64,000 bases of DNA from NCBI GenBank assembly GCA_019449595.1, contig JAGRPL010000006.1:124001-188000 (forward strand), given 5' to 3'. Under the pieces are notes generated by a model. That model was given only the letters and a program-made list of their open reading frames with translations, had not been told where the DNA came from and did no database searches. Positions 10,341 to 19,470 of the stretch are shown one piece after another. The position numbers were made by a program, and so were the translations under genes. Numbering within the stretch: position 1 is the stretch's first letter; every line of letters starts with the position of its first letter. This DNA is from Rhodoferax sp. GTDB lineage: Bacteria; Pseudomonadota; Gammaproteobacteria; Burkholderiales; Burkholderiaceae_C.

Positions 10341-11297
10341 CTAGCGCCTGCGCAGTCCCGCCCCGGCGTTGACCAACCCAATGCCTGCCAGCACCAGGGC
10401 GCTGCCGATGACGAACTCGGTTTCGATGGCTTCGCCCAGCAGCCAGACCCCCAGCACCACCCCAAACAGGGGTGTCAAAAATGAATAGACACCCAGGCGT
10501 GATGCCTGGTACCTGCGCAACAGCGAGAACCAGAGGAGAAAGCTGGCAAAGGACACCACCAGGCCCTGGAACGCCAGGTGCAGCCACAGTTGTGGCGATG
10601 GCACGAAGTGCCACTGCCCTGTGAACCACGCGGCCGGCAGCAGCAGCACGAAGGCCCCCATCAGTTGGTACGCCAGTGTCTCCTTCGCCGGCGCGGTGGC
10701 CAGCGTGGAGCAACGGATGGTGATGGTGGTGGCGCCCCACATGGTGCCGGCCAGCACAGCCAGTGCATCGCCCATCACGGCGCTGGGCAGGGCAACGCCG
10801 CTAGTCCGGGAGTCGCCGCCGACGAAGGCGATGGCAATGCCAATGAACGCCAGCAAAATCCCTGCCCATGGCACGGCACCCAGACGCTCGGCGGGAATGC
10901 GCCAGTGCAACCCGATGGCCGCAAACAGGGGGGCGGTGTAGAGAAACACGACGACGTGGGAAGCCTGTGTCAGGCGCAACGCCTCCGAGACCAGCAGGTA
11001 TTCCAGCGCAAAGAGAATCCCCACGGCGGCCCCGGCCCGCCAATGCCTGCGGTGCAGTCCCTCGGCGGTGCGCCACATCAGCGCGGCCAGCAGCGCCAGC
11101 GCCATCAGCGAACGTAGGGCGACCAGCAGCATGGGGCTGATGGCAGGTGCCGCGGCCTTGAGCGAGATCTGCTGCAGGGCCCAGACCAGGCACAGCAAGA
11201 CCATGGTGCCGGCGGTGCGTGCGTCCATGGCATGCAGCGCCAGGGCGGTCTGGACCGGTGGGGTGGAATGCTCAGGGAGTGTGGACAGGCTTGGCAT
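10341..11297 (-). CDS. EamA/DMT-family drug or metabolite exporter
   Basis: A 318-residue inner-membrane protein with about ten hydrophobic helices arranged as two EamA repeats (roughly residues 25-155 and 170-310), as in RhaT/PecM-type exporters. The start at ATG 11297 keeps the coding region out of the divergent LysR promoter; ATG 11228 (MDARTAGTM) is an alternative. It faces the LysR gene at 11374 across a palindrome, the common arrangement in which the regulator controls the exporter in response to its substrate. Confidence 0.85.
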   Translation of the reverse strand: MPSLSTLPEHSTPPVQTALALHAMDARTAGTMVLLCLVWALQQISLKAAAPAISPMLLVALRSLMALALLAALMWRTAEGLHRRHWRAGAAVGILFALEYLLVSEALRLTQASHVVVFLYTAPLFAAIGLHWRIPAERLGAVPWAGILLAFIGIAIAFVGGDSRTSGVALPSAVMGDALAVLAGTMWGATTITIRCSTLATAPAKETLAYQLMGAFVLLLPAAWFTGQWHFVPSPQLWLHLAFQGLVVSFASFLLWFSLLRRYQASRLGVYSFLTPLFGVVLGVWLLGEAIETEFVIGSALVLAGIGLVNAGAGLRRR

Positions 11298-11337
11298 AGG
11301 CACTGACTGTGCCCGTCCATCCATGTTTAGAAAAGCG

Positions 11338-11367
11338 GATAATTCGCATGAATACCATGCGATTATC
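11338..11367. promoter_or_regulatory. Candidate LysR operator between EamA exporter and LysR gene
   Basis: GATAATTCGCATG (11338-11350) and CATGCGATTATC (11356-11367) are inverted arms differing by a single-base indel, with the 5-base spacer AATAC. It contains T-N11-A-type symmetry expected for LysR-family sites and lies 6 bases before the lysR ATG. Confidence 0.7.
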
Positions 11368-11373
11368 GAATCT

Positions 11374-12234
11374 ATGAGTGACTTGCAGACAGACTGGCTC
11401 AAGGCCTTCGTCGCTACGGTGGACGCGGGCACCTTGTCGGGCGCGGCACAGGAGGTGCATCGCTCGCAGTCCGCCATCAGCATGCAGATCAAGAAGCTGG
11501 AAGCGGCGGTGGGGCGGACGCTTCTCGAGCGCGGCCCCAGGCACCTCAGCCTCACGCACGATGGCCAAGTGCTGCTGGGCTTTGCCCGGCGCATGCTCGA
11601 CCTGCAGGCCGAGGCCCTGGCTGCGCTGCACGAGCAACCCCTTACTGGCCTGGTGCGCCTGGGCGTGCCGGATGACTACGCCGGTAAGTACCTGACGCCG
11701 GTCCTCAAGCGCTATGCACCACGGCACAGCGGCGTGGAAATCCAGCTGGACTGCGAGCAGTCCACCTCACTGATACCTCGCGTGGCACGGGGTGACCTAG
11801 ACCTTGCCCTGATTTCACAGGACCACGCCCGCCGCGGCACGCCGCTGTTCCATGAGCCCATGGTCTGGGTCGGCTCCGCCCGGTTCGATGTGTGGAACCG
11901 CTCCCCCCTGCCGATTGCTGTGTACGAGGCAGCCAGCCTGGGGCGGCGCAGTGCCATCGAGTCCCTGGCGCTGCAGGGGCGGCCGTACAAGGTGGTCTAC
12001 AACAGTTCGAACGTTGCGGGCCAGATCGCGGCCGTGGAAAGCGGTCTGGCCGTGGCGGCGCTCACACAGTGCAGCGCGCCGGCGCACTTGCAGATCCTGG
12101 GCGCGGAGCAGGGGCTCGGGCCGCTGGAGCCCATGCGGGTCGCCGTCTACCGCAGCGCGGCGTCGCGTGGCTCCAAGGCCGTGGACAGTCTGTACCGCAT
12201 GATCCTGCAGACTCTGCGGCAGGCTGGCAACTGA
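11374..12234 (+). CDS. LysR-family transcriptional regulator
   Basis: A 286-residue regulator. The N-terminal winged helix-turn-helix (residues about 5-62, GTLSGAAQEVHRSQSAISMQ) is followed by a periplasmic-binding-like effector domain. ATG 11374 was chosen because it begins just before the HTH; the frame is open much further upstream but that part overlaps the divergent exporter. The near-perfect palindrome next to its start suggests autoregulation and control of the exporter. It ends 19 bases from the convergent protease gene. Confidence 0.92.
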   Translation: MSDLQTDWLKAFVATVDAGTLSGAAQEVHRSQSAISMQIKKLEAAVGRTLLERGPRHLSLTHDGQVLLGFARRMLDLQAEALAALHEQPLTGLVRLGVPDDYAGKYLTPVLKRYAPRHSGVEIQLDCEQSTSLIPRVARGDLDLALISQDHARRGTPLFHEPMVWVGSARFDVWNRSPLPIAVYEAASLGRRSAIESLALQGRPYKVVYNSSNVAGQIAAVESGLAVAALTQCSAPAHLQILGAEQGLGPLEPMRVAVYRSAASRGSKAVDSLYRMILQTLRQAGN

Positions 12235-12253
12235 CGCGCCGGCCGGACCGGAA

Positions 12254-14671
12254 TCAATCGCCCACGTCGTCCTGCAAGGGCGGCTTGCTGAATTCCCGGC
12301 GCAGCCGGGCCAGCTGGCGCAACCCAGCAGCCACCGCAGCGTAGACGGTGCCGTCTGGTGCCTGACCCTGTGCGTCCAGCGTCCCCATGGGCAGCCCGGT
12401 CAGCCGTTCCAGGGCTTCTTCCATGGTGGCTACCGGCCAGACAAAAAACTGTCCGGCCCGCACGGCCTCCACCACGTCGCGGCGCAGCATCAGGTGGCAG
12501 ACGTTGCTGGCCGGAATCAGCACCCCCTGTTCGCCCGTCAGTCCCCGGGCCTGGCAGAGGTCGAAGAAGCCTTCGATCTTTTCGTTGATGCCGCCCACGG
12601 CCTGCACCACGCCAAACTGGTTGACCGAGCCGGTCACCGCCAGCGACTGGCGCAGCGGTGCACCGGCAATGGCCGACAGCAGCGCCGCCAGTTCCGCCAG
12701 CGAGGCGCTGTCGCCCTCGACACCGCCATACGACTGTTCGAACACCAGACTGGCCTTGAGCGACAGCGGCATGTGCCGGCCGAACCGTGACGCAATGAAC
12801 GACGACAGGATCAACACCCCCTTGGAGTGGATGGGACCGCCCAGCTTGACCTCGCGTTCGATGTCGACCACCTCGCCGTCACCCACGCGCACCGTGGCGG
12901 TGATGCGTACAGGGTGGGCAAACGTGCTGTCGCCCAGTGACACCACGGCCAGGCCGTTGATCTGCCCCACCTGCGCGCCGGCCGTGTCCACCAGCAGCTG
13001 GCCGCGCAGGACTTCTTCCTGGTAGCGCTCGTGGAAGCGCGCATGGCGGCGCTGGTGGGCTGCCAACGCCGCCTCGATGTGTTCGCGGTCCACCAGCGGG
13101 GCCTGCGCCGCGTGCGCGAAATGGTCGGCCTCGCGGATCAGGTTGTCCAGCGGTTGCGTCTGCGTGGTCAGACGCTGGGCGTCATTGGCCAGCCGGGCCG
13201 CGTGCTCGATGACGCGGGCCACGGCGGCAGCCGTCAGGGGCCGCATGCCATCGTTGCGTGCCAGTGTGGCCACCAGGCGCGCGTAGGTCCGCGTGTTGTC
13301 CGGGTTGCGTCGGATGTCGCTTTCCATGTCGGCGTTGATCCGGAACAGCGTGGCAAAGTCCGGGTCATACTGGGTCAAAAGGTAGTACACCAGCCGCTCG
13401 CCGATGAGCACGATCTTGAGGTCCAGCGGAACGGGCTCAGGCTCCAACTGCACGGTGCTGGTCAGGCCGATCAGGTCCGACAGCGACTCGATGCGGACCT
13501 GCCCGGCCTGCAGGCAGCGCTTGATGCCTTCCCAGGCGTAGGGCTGCGACAGCACCTTCAGCGCGTCCAGGATGAGAAAGCCGCCGTTGGCGCGGTGCAG
13601 GGCACCGGCGCGAATGAGGGTGAAGTCGCTGACCAGCGTGCCCATGTGCACCTGGTGCTCGATGCGGCCCACCAGGTTTTGCAGGGTGGGGTGGTCCTCG
13701 TAGACCACCGGGCGCGCGTCGCCGATGGAGTTCTCCACCAGCAGGTTGACCAGGTAGCGCTGGACGGAAATCGAACCGGTGTAGGTCGTGGTTTCGGTGT
13801 CGCCCTCGCTCTTGGACGACGCGTGCAGCGACTCGCCGGTTTCGGTGATGTCCTGCAACACGGCTTCCAGGTAGGCGGCCACTTCCGGCAGATCGGCGTA
13901 TTTCGGCTTGATGTCGTCCAGCAACTGCACCAGCGTCGTGTGCAGGGCGTCGCTGCCGGTTTGCTTCATGCGACCCACGGCCTCCTGGCGCCAGCGTGGA
14001 AATTCTTTCAGCAATTTCTGCATGCGCTCGTGCAGGGTGCTGATGGTGTCGGTGAAGGTCTGCTGGCGCTCGGGCGGCAGCGCGGCGAACTCGTCCGTCG
14101 TCAGCGGCGTTTCCTTGTCCTTCATGGGCACCAGCACAAAGCCCTGCGGCGTGCGCACCAGCCCCACCTCCAGTGCGGCGGCCTCGTCGCCCAGCGCCTT
14201 CAGAGCCTGTTCCTCGCGCAGCTTGGCTTCTTCCTGCAGGGCGGAGATGCGGTCCCGGTACTCGTTGCTCTGGAACACCGCGTTGATGGCGGGCGTGAGC
14301 TGCTCCACAAAGTGCTGCATGCTGTCGCGCAGTGCCGGGCCGCGTCCGCATGGCAGGCGCAACAGCTGGGGCCGGGTGGCGTCGGCAAAGTTGTACACAT
14401 AGCACCAGTCGGCAGCGGCATCGCCGTGGTGACGCTCGTCTTCCAGCAGGCGGCGCACCATGACGTGGCGCCCACTGCCGGTGTCGCCCAGCACGAAGAG
14501 GTTGTAGCCCTCGTGGCGTATGTCCAGCCCCAGGTGCATGGCCTCGATGGCGCGGGAGTGGATGGCGGAGGCGTCCAGGTCGGGCAGCTCCTGGGTGTTG
14601 CCGAAACCCAGCGTGGCGGGGTCGCAGACGGTGTAGAGCAGGTCCGGTGTCAGGGCGTCAGAGGCGGGCAT
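12254..14671 (-). CDS. Lon-like ATP-dependent protease (LonB/YcbZ type)
   Basis: An 805-residue protein of the AAA-plus-S16-protease family that is not the standard Lon. Order: N-terminal region with a P-loop-like GDTGSGRH (residues 62-69), a long helical insert (about 180-300), AAA sensor regions, and a C-terminal Lon protease domain. The catalytic Ser655 lies in EGDSASLAEL and the partner Lys698 in INEKIEG. The P-loop has Arg where Lys is usual. The ATG at 14671 matches the family N-terminus; upstream open frame is discarded. It probably degrades damaged or regulatory proteins; substrates are unknown. Confidence 0.88.
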   Translation of the reverse strand: MPASDALTPDLLYTVCDPATLGFGNTQELPDLDASAIHSRAIEAMHLGLDIRHEGYNLFVLGDTGSGRHVMVRRLLEDERHHGDAAADWCYVYNFADATRPQLLRLPCGRGPALRDSMQHFVEQLTPAINAVFQSNEYRDRISALQEEAKLREEQALKALGDEAAALEVGLVRTPQGFVLVPMKDKETPLTTDEFAALPPERQQTFTDTISTLHERMQKLLKEFPRWRQEAVGRMKQTGSDALHTTLVQLLDDIKPKYADLPEVAAYLEAVLQDITETGESLHASSKSEGDTETTTYTGSISVQRYLVNLLVENSIGDARPVVYEDHPTLQNLVGRIEHQVHMGTLVSDFTLIRAGALHRANGGFLILDALKVLSQPYAWEGIKRCLQAGQVRIESLSDLIGLTSTVQLEPEPVPLDLKIVLIGERLVYYLLTQYDPDFATLFRINADMESDIRRNPDNTRTYARLVATLARNDGMRPLTAAAVARVIEHAARLANDAQRLTTQTQPLDNLIREADHFAHAAQAPLVDREHIEAALAAHQRRHARFHERYQEEVLRGQLLVDTAGAQVGQINGLAVVSLGDSTFAHPVRITATVRVGDGEVVDIEREVKLGGPIHSKGVLILSSFIASRFGRHMPLSLKASLVFEQSYGGVEGDSASLAELAALLSAIAGAPLRQSLAVTGSVNQFGVVQAVGGINEKIEGFFDLCQARGLTGEQGVLIPASNVCHLMLRRDVVEAVRAGQFFVWPVATMEEALERLTGLPMGTLDAQGQAPDGTVYAAVAAGLRQLARLRREFSKPPLQDDVGD

Positions 14672-14732
14672 CTGAGGAATTTCCAGGATGGCAATGCAAC
14701 AAGCATACCGCGCCCGCCCGGCCGGGGGCGAC

Positions 14733-15644
14733 TCAGTCCAGGACGAAGTTGGCGTCGGGCTGCGGCTGCGCCGGCGGGGTTTCACCCAGCATCTCGCGCA
14801 GGCTGGCATCGATGCCCGCCACCATGGCGTTGAGCGCCAGGTCGTTGGCGGCCACGCCAAAGGGTTCCTCGATCTCGTCGCTCAGGGCTTCCAGGGCAAA
14901 GAAGGTGTAGGACACAAAGCTCACCACCAGCGGCGTCATGAGCCCGATATCGTCCACCAGGCCAAAGGGCAGCAGCATGCAGTAGATGTAGGCACTGCGG
15001 TGCAGGATGACCGAGTAGGTGAACGGCAGCGGCGTGTTGGCAATGCGTTCGCAGCTGCCCAGCGCGGCCGAAAGGCCGTTGAGCGAATCTTCCATCTTGT
15101 GCGACAGCAGCGGCTCCAGCGCTCCCGTCTCCCGGCATTCGCGCAGCCACTGGCCCAGCCACAGCAGCACCAGAGTGGGGGCGCTGCGCGCGTCCTGCAG
15201 CTGCGTGCGCAGCGTCTCGGGCAGGAGTCCGGCGGTGTGGGCGGCGCTCGGCTGGTTGCGCAACTGGTTGCGCAGGGTGGTGGCAAAACCGATCAGGCCC
15301 AGCACAAAGGGACGCGCCTCACGGCCCGGACCGATCAGGGTCAGGGCCTGGCGCGCCAGGTTACGGGTGTCAACCAGAATGCTGCCCCATTGCTTGCGCG
15401 CTTCCCAGTAGCGGTCGTAGCTGGCGTTGATGCGAAAGCCCAGAAAAATGGCCAGCGCGACGCCCATGAGCGAGAACGGGCTGGACGTGAGCGTGACTTT
15501 CCAGTGGAAAAACTGGCCGTGTGCCACCACGACGGCGCTGGACAGGATGAAGATGAAGAGTTGCTGGCCCAGAATGCGCTGAATCAGAGAACCACGGCGG
15601 ACAAAAAGCAGATGCACCCAGTGGGGGCGGGGACGAATGATCAC
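14733..15644 (-). CDS. Bestrophin-family chloride-channel-like protein
   Basis: A 303-residue membrane protein of the bestrophin / UPF0187 family (E. coli YneE relatives). The N-terminal PRPHWVHLLFVRRGSL and the later GFRINASYDRYWEARKQWG are characteristic. Bacterial members form pentameric ion channels; the transported ion here is unknown. The gene ends 61 bases before the Lon-like protease and is divergent from selD. Confidence 0.88.
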   Translation of the reverse strand: MIIRPRPHWVHLLFVRRGSLIQRILGQQLFIFILSSAVVVAHGQFFHWKVTLTSSPFSLMGVALAIFLGFRINASYDRYWEARKQWGSILVDTRNLARQALTLIGPGREARPFVLGLIGFATTLRNQLRNQPSAAHTAGLLPETLRTQLQDARSAPTLVLLWLGQWLRECRETGALEPLLSHKMEDSLNGLSAALGSCERIANTPLPFTYSVILHRSAYIYCMLLPFGLVDDIGLMTPLVVSFVSYTFFALEALSDEIEEPFGVAANDLALNAMVAGIDASLREMLGETPPAQPQPDANFVLD

Positions 15645-15770
15645 GGGAGGGGAGGCGCCGAAGCGAAGAGAAGGGAGAAAGCCCTCTATTCTCGCACTGC
15701 AGCGCCGGGTGGGCCGAAGTTTGGGATACTTGCAGCCTGCTGCCCTTTGGAAACACCTTACCCAACGCCC

Positions 15771-16847
15771 ATGTCAACCTCTTCCAGCGCCCGCTCCGAA
15801 CCCCGCCTGACCTCCCTGTCGCACGGGGGCGGCTGCGGCTGCAAGATTGCACCTGGTGTGCTGTCGCAGATCCTGAAGACCACCACCGCCATGCCGCTGC
15901 CGCCCGAATTGCTGGTGGGCATCGAAACGGCGGACGATGCCGCCGTGTACCAACTCAATGCCGAGCAGGCGCTGATTGCCACCACCGACTTCTTCATGCC
16001 CATTGTCGACAACGCGTTCGACTTTGGCCGCATCGCCGCGACCAACGCCATCTCCGACGTGTATGCCATGGGCGGCACGCCCATCATGGCGCTGGCGCTG
16101 GTGGGCATGCCCATCAACGTGCTCTCCACCGAGACCATCGGCCAGATCCTGGCCGGCGGTGCGTCGGTCTGCAAGGCCGCGGGCATCCCCATCGCCGGCG
16201 GCCACACCATTGATTCGGTGGAGCCCATCTACGGCCTGGTGGCTATGGGGCTGGTGCACCCCCAGCGGGTCAAGCGCAACGCCGATGCCCGCGTGGGCGA
16301 CCGGCTGATCCTGGGCAAGCCGCTGGGCGTTGGCATCCTGTCCGCCGCGCTGAAGAAAGAGCAGTTGGACGATGCCGGCTACGCCCGCATGCTGGCCGTG
16401 ACCACCCAGCTCAACACCCCGGGCCCCGACCTGGCCGCGCTGGCGGGCGTGCATGCGCTGACCGACGTCACCGGCTTTGGCCTGGCCGGCCACGCGCTGG
16501 AAATTGCGCGCGGCGCGCAGTGCGTGGTGCAGGTGGACTGGTCACGCGTGCCACTGATAACCGGTGTGCAGGCCCTGGCCAGCGCCGGCATGGTGACGGG
16601 TGCGTCCGGGCGCAACTGGGCGGCTTATGGGCACGAGATTGCGTTGCCAGCCGACTTTGGCGCGGTGAATCAGGCCCTGCTCAGCGACCCGCAAACCAGC
16701 GGCGGCCTGCTGGTGAGCTGCGCGCCCGAGGCGGTGGATGCCGTGCTGGAAACCTTCCGGCACCACGGTTTTGCTGAGGCCGCGGAAATCGGCTCGGTGC
16801 TGCCAGCAGGCAGCGCGCCGACTGGCGCGCACCTGCACGTCGTCTAG
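15771..16847 (+). CDS. selD: Selenide, water dikinase (selenophosphate synthetase)
   Basis: A 358-residue enzyme that makes selenophosphate from selenide and ATP, the selenium donor for selenocysteine and for 2-selenouridine in tRNA. The glycine-rich N-terminus HGGGCGCK holds the catalytic Cys22 and Lys25 (equivalent to Cys17 and Lys20 in E. coli), so the enzyme uses Cys rather than selenocysteine. Length fits the family. No strong ribosome-binding site precedes ATG 15771; a longer upstream open frame is antisense to bestrophin and rejected. It ends 7 bases from the convergent SelD-partner flavoprotein gene. No selA, selB or tRNA 2-selenouridine synthase is present in this window. Confidence 0.96.
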   Translation: MSTSSSARSEPRLTSLSHGGGCGCKIAPGVLSQILKTTTAMPLPPELLVGIETADDAAVYQLNAEQALIATTDFFMPIVDNAFDFGRIAATNAISDVYAMGGTPIMALALVGMPINVLSTETIGQILAGGASVCKAAGIPIAGGHTIDSVEPIYGLVAMGLVHPQRVKRNADARVGDRLILGKPLGVGILSAALKKEQLDDAGYARMLAVTTQLNTPGPDLAALAGVHALTDVTGFGLAGHALEIARGAQCVVQVDWSRVPLITGVQALASAGMVTGASGRNWAAYGHEIALPADFGAVNQALLSDPQTSGGLLVSCAPEAVDAVLETFRHHGFAEAAEIGSVLPAGSAPTGAHLHVV

Positions 16848-16854
16848 GCGTGGT

Positions 16855-18021
16855 TCAGGTGCCCAGGCGCGTGTAGCGCGCCAGGAAGCGGCGGTCGATC
16901 CAGTCCTTGAGCCACCACACCCAGCGCCCCTGCGCGCTGGTGCGTCCCCAGCTGGCCACGGCGTAGCGGTCGCCGCACGCCAGCAGGTTGAGGGTGGCGG
17001 TGGGGGGCTGGTGCGGCTTGAGGGCGGCACTGGCCATGGCTGCTGTCAGGTTGTGCAGCAGGGCCGGGCCGGCCCGCACCGCGTAGGCGCCGTTGCGGGC
17101 CAGGGGCTGGTCCATGCGGGTGCTGACGTCGCCGGCGGCAAATACGCGGCTGTGGCTGGTGGAGCGCTGGTACATGTCCACGGCAATGAAGCCCTGTTCG
17201 TCCAGCGCCATCCCGCTGCCAGCCAGCCAGCCGGGCGCGTGCGCGCCGGTGGTCAGCAGGGGCACATCGCAGGCCAGGTCGGCGCCGCAGCCCAGATGCA
17301 CGGCCCCGGGCTTGAGCGCCACAGCCCGGTCCTGCAGCACCGCGACCTTGCGCGCCTTCAGGACCCGCAGCAGGCGCTGCTGCACCCGCAGCGAATAGTT
17401 GGCACCGGGCGGGGTGTCGCCGCACAGCAGCGTGACGGCTGCGTGGGGCAGGCGGTGGCGCACGGCCAGGGCCATTTCCACCCCGGCGGCGCCCGCGCCG
17501 ATCACGGCGATGCGCAGCGGGCGGGCATCGCCCATCGCGGCCACCTGGGGCCACAGGGCGGCAAAGGATTCGATCGGGCGAATGAACAGCGCGTGCTCGC
17601 GGGCACCGGGAATCTCGCGCTCGATCTGCTCGCGGTCCTGGATGGGGCCGGTGTTGACCGACACCCAGTCGAAGGGCAGGCGGCTGCCGTCATCGAGCTC
17701 CACGGTCTGGCCCTGCGCATCCAGTGACTGGACGCTGCGCTGCAGCCAGCGCACGCCGCCGCGCCGCACCAGGGGCTCCAGCGGAATGACGCAGTCTTCC
17801 AGCGCGTAGTGCCCTGCCACGAAACCGGGCACCATGCCCGAGTACATCTGGCGCGGGTAGGGCGCCACCAGCGTGACCTCCACGCCGGCCAGCGGGTGCT
17901 CCGCCAGGGCGGACAGCACATGCACATGGGCATGGCCGGCTCCCAGCAGAACCAGCTGACGGGGGCGCTGTAGGGTGCTGTCCGGGGCGCTGTGGGGCGC
18001 AGGTGCGGTTGCGGCAGTCAT
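16855..18021 (-). CDS. SelD-associated FAD/pyridine nucleotide-disulfide oxidoreductase
   Basis: A 388-residue NADH-dehydrogenase-like flavoprotein. It has two dinucleotide motifs, LGAGHAH (about residues 26-32) and IGAGAAG (174-180), and a C-terminal FAD contact FAAGDV. The segment YPRQMYSGMVPGFVAGHY is characteristic of the group that in many bacteria is fused to the N-terminus of SelD (TIGR03169, Nterm_to_SelD). Here it is a separate gene, tail to tail with selD. It may supply reduced selenium (selenide) to SelD; that role is proposed for the fused forms and is not proven. Confidence 0.87.
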   Translation of the reverse strand: MTAATAPAPHSAPDSTLQRPRQLVLLGAGHAHVHVLSALAEHPLAGVEVTLVAPYPRQMYSGMVPGFVAGHYALEDCVIPLEPLVRRGGVRWLQRSVQSLDAQGQTVELDDGSRLPFDWVSVNTGPIQDREQIEREIPGAREHALFIRPIESFAALWPQVAAMGDARPLRIAVIGAGAAGVEMALAVRHRLPHAAVTLLCGDTPPGANYSLRVQQRLLRVLKARKVAVLQDRAVALKPGAVHLGCGADLACDVPLLTTGAHAPGWLAGSGMALDEQGFIAVDMYQRSTSHSRVFAAGDVSTRMDQPLARNGAYAVRAGPALLHNLTAAMASAALKPHQPPTATLNLLACGDRYAVASWGRTSAQGRWVWWLKDWIDRRFLARYTRLGT

Positions 18022-18065
18022 GGGCCGTATTGTTCCATGAGTGGCGCACCTACCCGTATCGGGAG

Positions 18066-18503
18066 TTATGAGCCCGTGGGCTGTGCCTGTGCGACATAGG
18101 GAAGCCGGTGCCGCTTCCAGTCGTTCATGCCGCCCGCCAGGTTGCGGGGCGCGGCAAAACCGAGCCGGTCCAGTATCAGGCAGGCCTGGGCCGACCGCAC
18201 ACCTCCGCGGCAGACTACCAGCAAGGTGTCCTGCCGGAGGTGCTCCAGCTCGCCGACCCGGCTGGCCAGTTGCCCCAGCGGGATGAGCATCACCCCCTCA
18301 ATGTGGGCCGCTTCAAACTCGAACGGCTCGCGCACGTCCAGCACAGGCACGCTGCGGGTGCGGCGCAGCGCATGGGCGCTCAGAGCATCCACGTCCTGGA
18401 CACCGCGCCAGCGGTAGTAGATCTTCAGCCAGAAATAGCGCGTCAGGCGCCAGAACGCAAAGCCGGCCAAGGCGGCAGCAACAAGTAAAAATGCAATATT
18501 CAC
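18066..18503 (-). CDS. Membrane-anchored single-domain rhodanese
   Basis: A 145-residue protein with one N-terminal membrane helix (residues about 2-20) followed by one rhodanese domain carrying the active loop CRGGVRS with Cys98. The start is the GTG at 18503, preceded by AGGAG at 7-base spacing; no ATG fits. Single-domain rhodaneses carry persulfide or perselenide sulfur. It is the last gene of a minus-strand cluster, 19 bases after the flippase-like gene. Confidence 0.85.
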   Translation of the reverse strand: MNIAFLLVAAALAGFAFWRLTRYFWLKIYYRWRGVQDVDALSAHALRRTRSVPVLDVREPFEFEAAHIEGVMLIPLGQLASRVGELEHLRQDTLLVVCRGGVRSAQACLILDRLGFAAPRNLAGGMNDWKRHRLPYVAQAQPTGS

Positions 18504-18522
18504 AGCGGAACTCCTGAGTGCA

Positions 18523-19470
18523 TCAAGCCGCCTGCAGCTTGTTCTTGGAGAAGACAAACAGCGGGGCACCGGGCAGGCTGCAGATGCCCACCACCACAAA
18601 GAACAGCAGCGAGGTGGCAATGGCATCGCCCTGGGTCACGCCGACCTGCGAAAAGAAGTACCAGTACGCCGCTTCCCGCACGCCAAAGCCCGAGATGGAG
18701 ATCGGTAGCATGGCCACCGTGAAAATCATGGGCGTGAAGATGATGCACTGCGCCAGCGACACAGGGGCGCCCAGCGCATAAAAAATGGCGGCGTTGACAC
18801 CGGCCACGCAGATCTGGAACAGGACCGACAGCAGCAGGATGACCAGGAACAAACCCGGTTGGCGCAGGGTGTCGCGCACCACCTGCACGGTCTGGGTCAC
18901 CGTGTCTCGGACCAGCGCAAAGCGGTTGGGCAGCGTCTTGCCGACAATGCCTTCGGCCACCCTGGGCACCAGGAACAGCGCCACCAGGCCCACATCGACC
19001 AGCAGGAAGACCAGCACCATCTGCACGGTGCGGGCGTCTGCATCCATGAAGGGCAGACCCAGCAGCGCCGTGAAGCCCAAGGCCACGCCGGCAATCAGGC
19101 GTTCGGACACCACCGAGGCAATCGCTTCGGGCACCTCGCCGGTTTCCTTCGTGGTCTCCCAGGCCCGCACGGCATCGCCCCCCACGGCAGTGGGCAGCAC
19201 GTTGTTGAAGAACAGGCCGATGAAGTACAGACGCAGCAGTGCGTGGTAGGGCAGCGGGTGCCGGCGTGCCCGCAGGATCAGCCCCCACTTCCCGGCCGAA
19301 ATGGCAATGGCCAGCAGCACCACAGCAAAGGCCAGCACCGACCCCTGCCAGCTCAGCCCCGCCAGGCGGGTGAGCAGCTGCTGAAAGTCCAGTTTCCACG
19401 CCAAGGCCGCCAGCAGACCCAGCGTGATGGCAATGCGGACCCACAAGCTAATTTTCTCTTTAGTGATCAT
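18523..19470 (-). CDS. Lysylphosphatidylglycerol synthase TM-region / UPF0104 flippase-like protein
   Basis: A 315-residue polytopic inner-membrane protein of the UPF0104 / AglD family with about eight hydrophobic helices. The conserved stretch NVLPTAVGGDAVRAW (about residues 89-103) is the family hallmark. Only the transmembrane half is present; there is no aminoacyl-transferase domain. Related proteins move lipids across membranes. Its start overlaps the stop of the TVP38 gene by ATGA, showing translational coupling. Confidence 0.83.
   Translation of the reverse strand: MITKEKISLWVRIAITLGLLAALAWKLDFQQLLTRLAGLSWQGSVLAFAVVLLAIAISAGKWGLILRARRHPLPYHALLRLYFIGLFFNNVLPTAVGGDAVRAWETTKETGEVPEAIASVVSERLIAGVALGFTALLGLPFMDADARTVQMVLVFLLVDVGLVALFLVPRVAEGIVGKTLPNRFALVRDTVTQTVQVVRDTLRQPGLFLVILLLSVLFQICVAGVNAAIFYALGAPVSLAQCIIFTPMIFTVAMLPISISGFGVREAAYWYFFSQVGVTQGDAIATSLLFFVVVGICSLPGAPLFVFSKNKLQAA

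Noticed and set aside
13031..14833. 600-residue open frame on the plus strand
   Set aside because: Lies opposite the Lon-like protease; His/Gln/Val-rich composition is typical of antisense GC-rich frames.
14688..15770. N-terminal extension of SelD by about 360 residues
   Set aside because: The extension is antisense to the bestrophin gene; the SelD family start is at 15771.
15834..15848. Possible selenocysteine codon in SelD
   Set aside because: The catalytic position is encoded by TGC (Cys22) in HGGGCGCK; no in-frame TGA occurs.
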